From Ceratothoa steindachneri (taxonomy: Eukaryota; Arthropoda; Malacostraca; Isopoda; Cymothoidae): a stretch of 64,000 bases of DNA. The stretch's first letter is position 1. Every line of letters begins with the position of its first letter. A model generated the notes under the pieces. That model was not told the DNA's origin. It ran no database searches and saw only the letters and a program-made list of their open reading frames with translations. A program made the translations under genes and the position numbers. The stretch lies in contig OZ018323.1 of NCBI GenBank assembly GCA_963969495.1, positions 77,278,583-77,342,582 of the forward strand, in the 5' to 3' direction. Below, piece after piece: positions 1-12,180 of the stretch.

Positions 1-33
1 CAGCTCCAGCAAAAAAATGGAGGTCCCCCCCCT

Positions 34-2482
34 GTGCTTGCTCAGGGGACCCTCCATATATCTCTAACCGGAGAGGAGGCTTACTCCTCTCCTTCGCTTA
101 CGGGTGTAGGGGACTCCCCCTCACCCCCTTCTCTGGAGGTGCTTTCGGGCGCCTCCCTTTTACCAGCGGCAGTCCCCTCTGTTCTTTCCAAGGGGACTGC
201 CAAGAAAGCCAGCAGGCAGCCCTTAGCCAGCCGCTCCACATCGAAGGGGCTCGGTAGGGCAAACCCCCTTAGGGGGGAGTGGGAAGCCAGGCCCCTTCGG
301 TCGCTTCCCTCAAAAGACCTGCTGGCAAGAATACTGAACCTTGCCGGGGTCAAGGACCATGCCTCCCCAAAGAAGACTAGTGACGATACTGCCAACGGGA
401 CCTGCGATGTCTTGGGGGGGGGATGGCCAACTGGAGGCCCCCCCTAAGATAGACATGGTCCTTGAGGAAACCCAGCCTCAGACGGTAGGGCCTTCCATGG
501 GGGGGAATCTGGGCTCGGCGCCAAGCACCGAACCCGAATCCGCCCCGATGCAAGGTCCTCCTCAAACGGCTGTGGTTTCCGAAGCAGTACAAGGAGGGGA
601 GGGATCTCCGCCGACCGGTGCCCCCACGACTACCAGGACCTTCTCCATTTCCGAGAAGGACCTGGCTGAGGCCGGTCCATCTGGCCTGGGAGCTTCTTCC
701 GGCGGAGGTGAGAAGCGGGTTCATTCCCCGCCCTCCTCTCCGAAAAAGAAAAAGACTCAGGGCTCCTCTCCATCCGCGGGGGCTGCGGGGACGGATGGGT
801 CTGCTGCCACTCTGGCAAGCGACCAAGCCAAGATCGGCACATCCGCCCCCTCTGCCCCCCCGGTTGCGGAGCCCCTGACAAAGAAGACTAATACCAAGAG
901 TGCACAGGGCGGAGCCTCGATGACATTGGGGCACCTGATTCAGAGGTTACCTGGCGTTTTCGAGCCCGCTGGCTTCAAACGCTTCCTCGTTATTCGCTCC
1001 ACTGATGGCACCATGTTGTCCAAGGGCAACATGATCCATCAGAGGAGAGGATTAGCTAGTGCAATTGGTAGAGAGCCGAAGGTGACCCGTTTCTCGGACG
1101 GCAGCCTTCTGGCGAATGCGGCGAATCCCGCCGAGGTGGCCAAGATAAGTGCTCTTCGGACACTTCATGGCACCCCGGTGAGTGTGACGCCGCACTCTAC
1201 CATGAACTTTGTGAAAGGAGTAGTTTATGCGGGGGAACTCGTTGGCTACTCCATTGAGGACATCACCCTAGAGCTGGCCGACCATGGGGCGGTCAAGGTC
1301 GAACGTGTGATGAGAAAACAGGGAGGGGCTTCGAGACCCACCCCTACACTCTTCGTCACGTTCGACTGTGACAAGCTCCCTGAGTCGGTGCGTGCCGGTT
1401 GGTACCGCTACCGCGTGAAGGCATTCGTGCCACTGCCGCGGCGGTGCTATTACTGTCACCGCTTCGGACATACGAATCGCTCATGTAGACGTGCAAAGTC
1501 GGGGTCACCCGAAGTCTGTGTAAATTGCTCCAAGGTCGCACACGATAAGTCCAAATCGTGTGTGGCCAAGTGTGTCAATTGCGGAGAGCCGCACCCTGCT
1601 TCTTCGAAGCAATGTGGTGCATATCTCCTGGAGAAAGAAATCCTGGCCGTTCAGGCCCAGGATAGACTCTCATTCCGCGAGGCTAAGGACTTGGTCATGG
1701 CGCGCCCAGCTCTGCCTGGGACGTCATATGCCTCAGTAGTTCGAAAGGCACCCTCTGTTCCTGGCCCATCCAGGCCAACGAGCACGGTTGTTTCCGCGCC
1801 CATTCGGAGCCCTTCTGCGGGCTCTACCCAACCCGGGTGCTCCCTTGGTAAAGCTGGCGGCAAAAAGGGTTCATACCCAGCCCCGGCTAAAACCAGGGCT
1901 CCCCCCTCTTCCCCCAGCGTGACCGTTTCCCGCAAGGCGAAACGGCCACGCGCCTCCACAGAGTCATTAGACTCACAGGAGGCAACACCCCTGAAGATGG
2001 TCGCTAGGCCATCTTCGGGGGTTCCTAAAGCTGTCCCCCGAAAGGAGGACAGCAACAAAGGAGCTTCAGCTCCTTCGCCCACGCCCCCAGGTGGATCGAG
2101 TGGCTCGGAGACGGTGGTTCCTCGAAAAGAGGGCCCCCCGCCTCCGAAGCCGCAGCGCCCGCCTAAGGTTTCGAGGCGGAGGGAGGAAAAGACTCGCATG
2201 GCGAGCCCAACCTCCCCCAATAAGTCCTCGAAGGCGACAGCGCTTTGTCCGGCCAACAGCCCCCGGGAAGCGTACGGCCATTCCCGTGAGGGTCTTCAGT
2301 TCGAGGAGGGTGCCCGCGTCTCCTCCGAGCTAGGCCTGGAGGGCAAATTCCTTCAATGGAATTGCCGTGGAATCCGGACCAACTGGAAGGAGCTGCGGAG
2401 GCTCGTTCCGTTCCCCGTTAGCTATCTTTTTGCAGGAGACCATGCTAGGCGCGTGCCCCCTGCCCGCCGTCCCGGAGTATAA
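34..2482 (+). pseudogene. Family A ORF1 (gag-like nucleic-acid-binding protein), copy 1, broken
   Basis: ORF1 of non-LTR elements encodes an RNA-binding protein that packages the transcript. The reading frame opens at 34, shifts near 405-422 where a G run is longer than in copy 2, then stays open from 341 to 2482. A low-complexity Pro/Ser/Lys-rich N-terminal half precedes three zinc knuckles at about 1440-1615: CYYCHRFGHTNRSC, CVNCSKVAHDKSKSC and CVNCGEPHPASSKQC. Compared with copy 2, 14 nt are missing near 2262, so the frame runs straight on into the start of the endonuclease (motif QWNCRG near 2353) instead of stopping. The result is an accidental ORF1-endonuclease fusion that itself goes out of frame at 2482. 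Confidence 0.85.
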
Positions 2483-5400
2483 GGGTCTTGCGACCCCACT
2501 ACCACGGGATGGCCGGGCTTGGTGATGCGCGGTTTACACCCGGCATGATGTCTCCGTTCTTCCTTTCTCTTTAGATACCCCCTTCCAGGCAGTGGCTGTG
2601 CAGCTGCACCTGGATAGGAGGTATACTATCATTTCTGCGTACATTCCACCGGGGGACTTCCGCCGCGTCGTGGCACGGTTGCCGAGGCCCTATATCTTGC
2701 TTGGAGATCTGAACGGCAGGCATCCTCTCTGGGGAGATTACTCCATAAATTCCAGGGGACAAGTCCTTGCCGATCTGATCGAAGAGCTTGAGATGTGTGT
2801 CCTAAACGTGGATGAGTTTACGCATCACTGTCCGAGAACCGCTTCATTTTCTTGCCTTGACCTATCTTTGTACTCTTCAGATGCAGCACAGCCTGATTTT
2901 GATTGGGGGGTGGTCGATGACCTCCATGGTAGTGATCACTTTCCCATTCACTTATCATTTTCAGGGCAACTGCCGTCTGAGAGACCACCTCGAAGGGTGC
3001 TTGGCGCGGGCGCGGTGGCCTGCATTTCAGGAAATGACTGAATTCTCTATCTCAGTCGAGGAGTTTAGGTCGGTAGATGAGGCCGCTGAGTTCTTCTCCG
3101 GCAACCTCATCGCCGTGGGCCTGACTACTATTCCTAGGTGGTCTGGCCGTTTTGCACGCTGACCACTCCCATGGTGGTCGCCTGAGTGTTAGACGGCCCT
3201 CAAACACAAGCGTTATGCCTACATGCGCTATAAGCGCCACCCGAACGATTTCACTGTCGCTGAATTTCTTCGGGCTAGGGCTGGGTTCCGGTATATTTCA
3301 AAGCACGCCCGCCGCTCTTTTTGGCGGGCATACGTGTCTTCACTTAACGGGAAAGACCCCTTTAGCTGAGGTGTGGAAACGAGTCAAAAGGATTCGGGGC
3401 AAGTTCTCGCGTTACCATCCCTCCCATTCTCCAGGAGAATGGGACCACAATCTCGGACCTCGCGTCCGTGGCGGAATCCTTAGCGACCGCTTTTTCCGCA
3501 TTCTCTAGCTGTGATGCTGCTCCGCCAGCATTCAATGCACGTCGTGATGTCGCGGAAGGCCGCCGGCTGGACTTTACCTCCAGAGGCGGAGAACCCTTCA
3601 ACGACCAGTTTACTGTAACCGAGTTGCGTTCCGCTCTCGCTTCGTGCGCGGACACCGCCCATGGTCCAGACGATGTCCCGTACGCCATGCTTTGACACCT
3701 AGGTGAGCGAGGCATGGCCTTTCTGTTAGATTTGTTCAACAGGATCTGGGTGGAAGCTCTTCTCCCAGACTCCTGGCGAATCGCTACTGTGCTTGCCTTT
3801 CGCAAACCGGGGAGAGATCACTCTACTCCGACCGGTTTCCGCCCAATCTCTCTAACCTCTTGCGTGTGCAAGTTGATGGAGAAATTGGTAAATGTTAGAT
3901 TATCCTTTTTCCTGGACAGCGGAGGCCATCTATCTTCCGCACAGTGCGGCTTCCGCAAGTTGCACTCCACGTCGGATGCTCTGCTCCGACTGGAAAATGC
4001 CGTCTGCGAGGCTTTCCTTCGTAGACAGCACTACGCCACGGTGTTTTTCGATCTGGAGAAGGCCTATGATACCGCTTGGCGATACGGTGTCATGGAGACT
4101 CTCCACACGATGGGGGCGAGGGGACGCCTCCCAATTTTATATCTGAATTTTTGCGAGATCGTCGATTCCGCGTACGGGTGGGAGGAGCCCTCCCCGGCCC
4201 AAAGGAGCAGAAAGAGGGTGTCCCGCAGGGAAGTGTCCTCAGTATCACACTCTTTGCCCTGAGCATCAACGGTATCACCTCGGTGCTGCCGGAAGATGTT
4301 CTCGCTACGCTCTACGTGGACGACCTTTCGATCTCTTTTGGCGCGGCCCAGATGCCAACTCTGGAGCGTCGACTCCAACAGGCATTGAACCGCGTCTCTC
4401 GCTATGCCGAAGCGCACAGTTTTCGGTTTTCTTTGGCCAAGACTAAGGTGGTGCACTTCTGCCGCAATCCACGGCTTCACCCCGACCCAGATTTGTTTCT
4501 TAATGGGGTGCGCCTGGATGTGGTTGAGTAGCACCGTTTCCTTGGTCTTGTATTCGACCGACGCCTCACCTGGGAGGCTCATATTCGCAGACTTAAGGTC
4601 TCTTGTACCCGCGCCATGGACATTCTCCGTTCCGTGACGTTCAGCGCTTGGGGCGCTGATAGGGCTACTGCCTTACTTTTTTTATCGATCCTTTGTTCGC
4701 TCGAAGCTCGACTACGGATGCGAGTTTTATGCATCCGCAGCCGAGCGTTTATTGCGGAAGGTGGATTCGATCCACCACACCGTCCTTCGCCTTGCGACCG
4801 GTGCCTTCAGCACTTCCCCTATTGAGAGCCTGTTGGTCGATGCTGGGGAGATGCCACTCGCTCTGCGCCGCGTGCAGTGTATCCCTCGACTGTACGCGCG
4901 AGCCCGGCGCCTCCCTCAGTCGCCAACAGCTCTCACTGCATCCGCAGCTGATCTCGATGGTGGCTATGCCGTCGAGAGAAGCCAGTCATACCCTAAGCCT
5001 TTTGGGTTTAGGGCCTAGGAAACTCCTTCGAGAGGTAGATATCGCTCTCGGGCCGGTGGCGCCCCTGGTTCTGCCCAGGACGCCACCCTGGAGGGTACCA
5101 CATTTGGCTATTTGTCGCCACGCCTCTGCTCCCAAAGCTTGTACTGCGCCGGGAGTATTGCGTTCGACCTTTTTGGAGCACACATCGTGTCACGCTGGAA
5201 CCGTGCCAGTGTATACGGATGGCTCCAAGTCCCAAGAGGGGGTCGGCTTCCACGCCGTATCCCCTCTGTTTGAAGTCAGCGGGGCTGTACCAGGCGCTGC
5301 GTCTGTCCTCACGGCCGAGCTGGTGGCAATACACCACTCGGTACGGGAGATTACGCGACGTCCCCGGTTCGAAGACCGGATTGTGATCTATAGCGACTCA

Positions 5401-6046
5401 CAAAGCGCCCTGAGTGCTCTCGGGGCATTGGAATCTCCGCATCCCCTGGTTCGCGATATCCCTGACGCCACGGTTTTGGCGAGCCGGGCAGATGTCGAGA
5501 TTATCTTCTGCTGGGTTCCTGGACATGTAGGAATTGCGGGGAATGAGCGCCTCGATGAGGGCGCCAAAGAGTCCGCGAGGACTCTGCGACCGGACCAGCG
5601 TTTCGCTCTTCCTCACACCGACTACATGGCAGAAATACGGGCAGCTCTTCGGACTTCTTGGCAAAGAAGATGGGAGACGGTCACAGGGAACTTAATGTTG
5701 CGTGCCATTGCGCCGCGACTGTTACCATGGACCTATCTCCCAATGCCGCGGCGGCTTCAGGTTGTTTTTTTGTCGTCTCCGAATCGGTCACACTCGTTTG
5801 ACGCATCGCTATTTCATGTAGCGCTCGCCTGCGCCTTATTGCAATGACTGTGTCGTCCCCCAGACTGTTCGGCACATTCTTGTCGAATGTCCCAGTCTGG
5901 GTGATCTTCGCGCACGATACCTGTTCCGGTACCGGGATGGGCGGGGTCGCTACCGCCTGTCCCTTGTACTTGGGACAGATTCGTGCACATTGACTTTTAG
6001 ACTTGTTGACTTTTGGGGGGAGGCCGGGCTTCTCCCCTTTATTTGA
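2340..6046 (+). pseudogene. Family A ORF2 (endonuclease-RT-RNase H), copy 1, broken
   Basis: The polyprotein of this family nicks target DNA, reverse transcribes the element RNA and degrades RNA in hybrids. Visible here are the AP-type endonuclease (GDLNGRHPLWG near 2705, SDHFPI near 2930), RT with YVDD near 4313, and RNase H (YTDGSKS near 5212, YSDSQSA near 5390, VPGHVGIAGNE near 5515). It is broken by a frameshift near 2410-2470, further indels, a TGA at 3160-3162 (shared with copy 2), a TGA at 3693, and a TAG near 4528 where copy 2 has TCG. The RNase H part remains open for 384 codons up to 5847, so decay is recent. Confidence 0.85.
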
Positions 6047-6359
6047 GGTTCTTTTTTTGTTATTGTTTTGTTTGTAGGTTGCACTCTCCTGCACCGGGGT
6101 TAGGGGGACCTCCCCCCGCTGCTGGAGATTGCTTCCTGATTGTTAAGTTTTTCCAATTTATATCGATTGTTAAGTTTTCATATTTTTATTTTAAAGTAGC
6201 AAAGTTCTAGGCTGTCATGTTTTTCAGCGACTTATGCCCAAGTGGGTAGTTGCCAGATGAGCTCTATAAAATAAAAAAAAATATATATATGTATATTTTA
6301 GCACACTGAACCTAAATAAGGACTGTGCGTAAAAACTATTAAATAAAAAAAAGACCCAT

Positions 6360-9300
6360 AGATCCTATGATTTCTTGGTCATGATACCCAACACCTATGG
6401 ATGTATCGTCATTCGAAGGACTCTCTTGAGCTGGAGATGGTTCCGGAGCTGCCCTCGCCCAGAGGGTAGGATATTTCGTTAGGGCGAACCAGGGTTCGGT
6501 GATAGTACCGAATCTAAGTCTGCTCCTGTGTAAGGCCTTCGAGCTCCAGCAGGGGCTCCGATTAAACACAAGGAGAAGAGAGTCGTCCTCCCCCGTAGTA
6601 CCCCTATGAGGTCCAAAACCTTATCCATCTCGGAGAACGATATGGCTGGGTCTGGTCCGTCCGGCCTTGTGGTCCTTTCCGGGGGTGAAGAGAAGCGGTA
6701 TCATTCCCCGCTCTCGACAAAAAAGAAAGGAAAGGGAAAGAGGATTGAATCATAGAGGACAAATGGTTCCTTTCACTCCTCGTGGCTCCGGTGACAGACG
6801 GGTCCGCTTCCATTTCGTCAGTCGACCAGGTCAATATGGCACGTCCGGCTCATGGGTGCCTTCGAGTGGGGAGATTAAGAACAACAGAAGTCTCTATAAT
6901 GGTGAGCGGAAGCTTAATGGCTTTGGGGCACCACATTGAGAGACTAGCTGGCGTTTTCAAACACGCAGGCTACAAATGCTTTTTAATGATGCATTTTTCT
7001 GATGGCAGAATGTTGGCCAAAGGTCACATGTTTTATCAGTGGATAGCATTAGCTAGGTTGACTCGTAGAGTGACGAAGATCACCTGTTTCTCAAACGGGA
7101 GCCTTCTGGCGAATGCGATGGACCCTTCCCAGGCCGAAATTATTAGTGCCCTTCAAACACCCAATGGTTCGCCGGTGTAGGTGACACCGCACTCTACCAT
7201 GAATTTCATGAAGGGATAGTTTATTTCAGGAAAGTAGAGGGCTCGATGGAAGACAGCATCGAAGAGCTTTCCGACCTAAGAGCGGTCAAGGCCAAACGTT
7301 TGATGAGAAAACAGGGAAAGGAGCCGCTTGAGACCCACCCCTACACTCTTCGTCCTGTTCGATTGTGACAGGCTTCCTGAGTCGGTGTGAGCCGAATGGT
7401 ATAGATACCGCGTCAAGGCATTTGTGCCATTGCGACGTGCCCCGGAGGTCCTGCTACTGTAACCGCTTCGGTTACACGAATCTTACATGCAGCGGTGCAA
7501 AGTCAGGTTTACTCGGAGTCTACGTATACGATAAGTCCTTATCATGTACGCTCAATTGTATGAATTGCAGAGAGCCACATCCTGCTTCCTCGCAGCAACG
7601 TGCCTTGTATCTCCTGGAGAATGAGGTCCTGGCCATTCAGGCTGCAGACCAATTCGTTTTTCATGATGTTTAGGACTTGGTCCTGTCCCGCCCAGCGCGA
7701 CTTTGGACGTACTATGCCTCAATAGTTAAGCATGCGCCTTCTACACCTTACCCCTCCAATCCTAAAAGCATGGTCGCTTCTGCGCTTATTCGGAAATCTT
7801 ACACGGGTGCTGTCCTGGTAGAGCTGGGGCTCAAATATCTCAGCCAGCATCGGCTAAAACCAGGGATTTCCCTACATTGCTGGTTGGTGGAGGAATTTCT
7901 GATCCAATTACTAAGGAAGTGAAGTATTTACAGTGCCACACTATTTTTTCTGAGCATCCATGGTATCAGATCGGTGTTGCCGGAAGACGTTCTCAATACA
8001 CTCTACATAGACGCCCTTTCGATCTCTTTTGCTGCGGCTCAGATCCCAACACTGAGCCGCAACTTCCGCTGTCCACGACTTCGCCCAGACCCTGAGTTGT
8101 TTCTAAACTGGATTTGCCTGGAAGTGGACTCGCGCCATTTTTTAAGTATTGGTTTTGAACGATACCTCACCTTGGAGACCCATAATCGTAGCTAGTGGAT
8201 CTACTGTATCCGCGCCATGGACATTCTTTGTTCCGTGATGTTCAGCAATAAGGGTGCTCATCTAGTCACCGCTCTGCTGTTTTAGCGACCCTTTGTTACC
8301 TCAAAGCTTCACTACGGATGTGAGTTTTACGCATTCTCAGCCGAGCGTAAAATGCGGAATTTTGTCGCGATCCACCGGTCTTTGTCTGGTGCCGGATGCC
8401 TTCCGCACGCCCCCTATTTAAAGCCTGCTTGTCAATACCGGGGAGATGCCACTTCCCCTGCAAAGTGCATAATTCGCTTGTAGCTGCCGATCTCTAAGGT
8501 GTCTATGCCGTCGAGAGACGCCACTGACTCTAAGCACTTCGGCTTTAAGGCTAGGAAACTTCTTCGAAAGGTCAGTGTCGCTCTATGGCCGGTGAGTTTT
8601 CTGGTTATGCCCAGGACACCACGCTGCAGGGTCTTATTTTTTATTCTTTGTTGCCAAGCCTCTTCTCCCAAAGCTTCCACAGCGTCGGGAGTATTGCCTT
8701 CGACCCTCTTTGGAACACACTTCGTACCCCTTTGGATCTGTACCATTGTACACGGACGTCTCCATGCCTGAAGAGTGAATCGGCTTCCACGCCGTATCCC
8801 CTCTATTTGAAGTTAGCGGGGCTATACGAGACGCTATTTCTCAGTTCACGGCCGAGCTGGTTGTATTATGCCGCTTGGTACTGGAGATAACGCGTTGTGC
8901 CCGGTTCGGAGACAGGATCATGTTCTATAGCGACCCCAAAAGCTTTCTGATTTCTACCAAGGCCTTGGAATCCTCCTACCCCTTTGTTCGAGGTATCCAT
9001 GACGTTACGGTTGCCTTGAGCATGGTGGATGTGGAGATTATCTTCTGCTTGCTTCCTGGATATGTGGAGATTGAGGAAATGAGCGCGCCGATAAGTGCGG
9101 CAAAGAACTTGCGAGGAATGGGCGACCAGACCGGCGTTTTAGGCTCTTCATCACACTGACTAAATGACAGGTATCAGGTCAACTCTCCGTGTCGCCTCGA
9201 AAAATGATATGTGATGGCCAATTGGACCTTGAAGTTGCGTACCATTTCGCCCCGACTATTCCTAGGCAGCTTCAAATCGCTTTCTATCACCTTCGAATTG

Positions 9301-9372
9301 GGCACACTCTCGGGAAGCAATGGCAATTGATGGATCGCTCTCATGGACCTTACTACGAAGATTGCTTTGCCT
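6360..9372 (+). mobile_element. Family A copy 3, old and internally deleted
   Basis: Similarity to family A is recognisable from about 6480 (perhaps 6360), with the ORF1 central domain and zinc knuckle region at 6900-7680. Near 7925 the sequence jumps from the ORF1 C-terminal region to the RT segment just before YVDD (7950), so the endonuclease and first half of RT are missing. RT thumb (8200-8500) and RNase H (8730-9150) follow, full of stops and frameshifts. It ends abruptly near 9372, before the normal ORF2 end, where it abuts element B. It is much more diverged than copies 1 and 2. Confidence 0.8.
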
Positions 9373-10489
9373 AAGTCGGGCTGCTCGTATGTGGTGCGGG
9401 AGAAGTGCTGCACATACCACGCCATCCGCCGACTTCGATTGATCTGTGAATATAGACTGACATGGTTGATGGGACCTTTGGTGGTCCTGGAAAATGTTGG
9501 ATAGCACTATAGTGTCATTGTCGATTTCGAAGATGGGAGGGTTATTTGACATATTACTGAAGGTTGAATAATCCACGGGCGAATAGTATAATTAATAGTT
9601 CTCAATGAGGATGTTTGGCTCTGGCAGGTTTAAACTTTGTAAGAGTTTTTTAACCCTTACCGTTTAGGTCATGTAGCTGCGGGTCCTTGGGTTGTCTGCT
9701 GGTAGCGTATTGTTTAGTATTCTTTTTAGTTTGTTGTAAAGTCTGTAAACACGTCCAAGGTATTTGAGTTCTGTAACTTGTGTTTGGTGATGCAAAGGTA
9801 GTATTCTGGTCTCGGCGCAAATTGAGGATGTTGGGGTTGATTTGAAAGCACCGGTGGCTAGACGGAGGGTTTGGTTTTGTACAGGATCTAATTCTTGGAT
9901 TACATATTTTTGATGCTGCTCCATACAGATGGCATCCGTAGTTTATTCTGGATAAGATGAGTTTCGTAAAGGTATAGGAGGGTGCTTCTGTCTGCCTCTC
10001 AGGGATGATGCGACAGTTTAGTCAAAATGTTTGTGACTTTGTAGCACCGTTTTTTGAGGTTTAAGATGTAGGGTTTCCATGTAAGCCTCTGATCCAATGT
10101 GAGACCTAGAATTTTTTTTGTTATTTTGAAGTGATTGGGCGTCGTTCAAGTAGCAATGGGATATGCGGAATTTGTCTTTTTCTTGTAAAGGTTACGGCGG
10201 TTGTTTTTTCACTTGAAATTGTGAAGCCGTGTTGTACTGAGTAGTTCTCGATTTTGTCTATTGCTTCTTGTAGGCGATTTGATATTTCTGTTGCGTTGTT
10301 GCCTGGGAGCAAAATTGCCAAGTTGTCCACATATAATGAGCATTTAATGGTAGGTGGTACTTGGAAAGTCAAATTGTTGATTGCTATTATGAACAGGGTT
10401 GTGGTGAGCACACTTCATTGTGGTACTCCTTCGTGTTGGCTGAATTATGTAGACTGGGCTCGATGGAGACCTATTGTGAATTTTCTATT
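9373..10489 (-). mobile_element. Element B, 3' part: RT second half and start of RNase H (broken)
   Basis: On the - strand, reading from 10489 downwards, an RT segment continues exactly where the piece ending at 26033 stops. It includes the catalytic box as YVDN (normally YVDD) near 10330, a thumb region (RLATGAFKSTP near 9850), and the start of an RNase H domain (IFTDQSKSADGVV near 9450, where Gly of the usual TDGS is Gln). Stops and frameshifts show it is dead. The remainder of RNase H and the 3' UTR are missing at the junction with A copy 3. The element is related to but clearly different from family A. Confidence 0.8.
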
Positions 10490-11661
10490 TGTAAAGGCTA
10501 TCGCGGAACCCGGTTCAGACGGCCCAAATAAGATAAACACAAGAAATTTATAGAAGACCAAGGTTATAAAGGCTTACCAGAAATTCACCAGAATTGATCA
10601 GGACGGTGCTAAATTACAAGGTATCCGCAAGGGGTTAAATGAATACACATAAAAGTTTTAACAGTATTATTTACATCAAAATCAAAAGGAAATAAATTGA
10701 CTGCTAACAAATTATACGGGGTTACATGAAATAATAAGAAAAGTCACAAATGCTTATCACCATCTAACGACCACAAGTCGTTCTAACCAAAATAGATATT
10801 CGCGCATACAAAATTTGGTTCTATGAATAATTTGCTTAAAGCCGAAACGACACGCGCTGTTGGAGATGAAATAGGCTACGTTACTCTAGTGACAGGTGTT
10901 CCCGAAATAACCTCCCTGTCTTACGTCTCTTACCCGAAGGCCCAAAGTTACATGAATAAAACTAATTAATTTAAAAGGGACGTAAGAAGAAAGAAATATT
11001 CCAAAATACCTGATACCAGAGCACCGAAGCAATAACTCACGTCAGAAACCCGGGCGAAAGAGGCTCGGCGATGATCAGTGAATTTAACCCAAATCTTCGG
11101 CGAGGAAAACCCACAGACGACGATATCGGTACGAAAGGCGCCGAGACCACGGGGAACGATGACTCGAAGGGCCAATGATCCGAGAGAAGAAATTAGAGAT
11201 GACAAAATTCCCCAAAGAGGAGATGGCGAGGTGACTAGGGGAGAGTTTTCACTTGCCCAGGTGAGAACGGTTTCCCAAAGGAGAACACTTGCAAACGTAA
11301 CTGGAAGAGCACAATTCGATGCAACCGACAGAGGGGCAGCGACAACGCTGGCAGGAATCAATGGCACAAAATCCTCGCTGCACGAAGGAATCCAGTACGG
11401 CTCTCCAAAAACTTAACAACTTTAAAGGTAAGTGACGGAAAACGATTCAGCGGAGCAATCAAGACAGAATCCTCGCCCAAGAATAAATTAAAAGGCACAA
11501 GGGGGAGGGGGAAGAGTCGCTTCCCCTAAGCAAATTAGGCTGGTAAAGTTACAGAAGTTTAGACCAAAAATGGTAGCCTCGAAGAGGGTTGACCTGCGAT
11601 AAACACCATAAACTATAATGAGAAAGGGAAGGCATGGGAATACGAGGGCCTACCCTTTACA
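10490..11661 (-). repeat. 3' LTR of the gypsy-type element
   Basis: A 1172-bp direct repeat starting TGTAAAGG (+ strand) and ending CCTTTACA. It matches the other LTR, which lacks the segment equivalent to 10706-11273. No coding function is assigned; a + strand ORF at 11078-11416 within it looks accidental. Confidence 0.85.
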
Positions 11662-11677
11662 CCACCCCCGGGACAAG
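11662..11677 (-). other. Polypurine tract candidate
   Basis: Directly next to the 3' LTR, the - strand reads a G-rich run (GGGGGTGG) just upstream of the LTR. This is the usual position of the plus-strand primer of LTR elements. Confidence 0.55.
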
Positions 11678-11769
11678 AATATACTGGGAGTAGATAAAAT
11701 AAAGAAAAAAAAGGAAGGTTAAAGTATATACAAGGGAAAATCTATAGAATAATTACATAAGGGACCCAC

Positions 11770-12180
11770 TTAAAAGGTCAGCCCCTAAGTTGTTCTTTCA
11801 AGCGATGTGGACAACTCTAAACTTATAGGCCTGTAGGGTGAGAGCCCACCGAAGTAGTCTGTCGTCCTTGCCCTTGAATGTTGACAGATAGAGAAGAGGC
11901 TTGTGGTCGACAAATTAATGCCATGGGAGAGGGTGGAGGTACAGCCGGTTTCATTAGAGAGAACAACCCGGTATCCACCCATGAGTTCCTGGAGTTGGGA
12001 TAGCTGATCCTGTTGCAGTATTCCAAACTCGGGGTGTTCAGACGAAAGAGAATCAATACTACCATCGAGTATCAAAGGTAGAAGGAAGTTGTCCGTGTCT
12101 CCTTCCTCGAAGATGCTTAGTCCTTCTTTCCCAGGAGCCATAAGTACCTCCAGGGTGAAAGTTTCGCCTAGAACTTCCAC
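11770..12180 (-). pseudogene. RT-proximal segment and RNase H tail of the LTR element, core deleted
   Basis: On the - strand and downstream of integrase, the segment 12180-11930 carries the region that normally sits just before gypsy RT (motifs SEHPEFG, QLQELM, TSTLSHGINL). It is followed without a gap by an RNase H C-terminal piece (DHKPLLYLSTFKGKDDRLL, then ALTLQAYKFRVVHIA) at about 11910-11790. The RT catalytic domain and the first part of RNase H are deleted between them. Because this segment lies after integrase in transcription order, it is the key evidence for a gag-PR-INT-RT arrangement. Confidence 0.75.

Larger units (their letters stand above)
1..6290 (+). mobile_element. Family A non-LTR retrotransposon, copy 1 (left end outside window)
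   Basis: This copy aligns along its whole length with copy 2 (14035-20904) at high identity by eye, starting about 600 bp inside the element. It holds ORF1 (gag-like), ORF2 (endonuclease, reverse transcriptase, RNase H) and a 3' UTR ending in an A-rich tail near 6255-6290. Several frameshifts and stops break both ORFs. The 3' UTR carries a G/C-rich stem (around 6096-6125) absent from copy 2, so the tail differs between copies. No target-site duplication can be checked because the 5' end lies outside the window. Confidence 0.9.

Noticed and set aside
11078..11416. 112-codon + strand ORF inside the LTR
   Set aside because: It lies within an LTR, is opposite to the element, and is absent from the other LTR because of a deletion there. 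No protein features.
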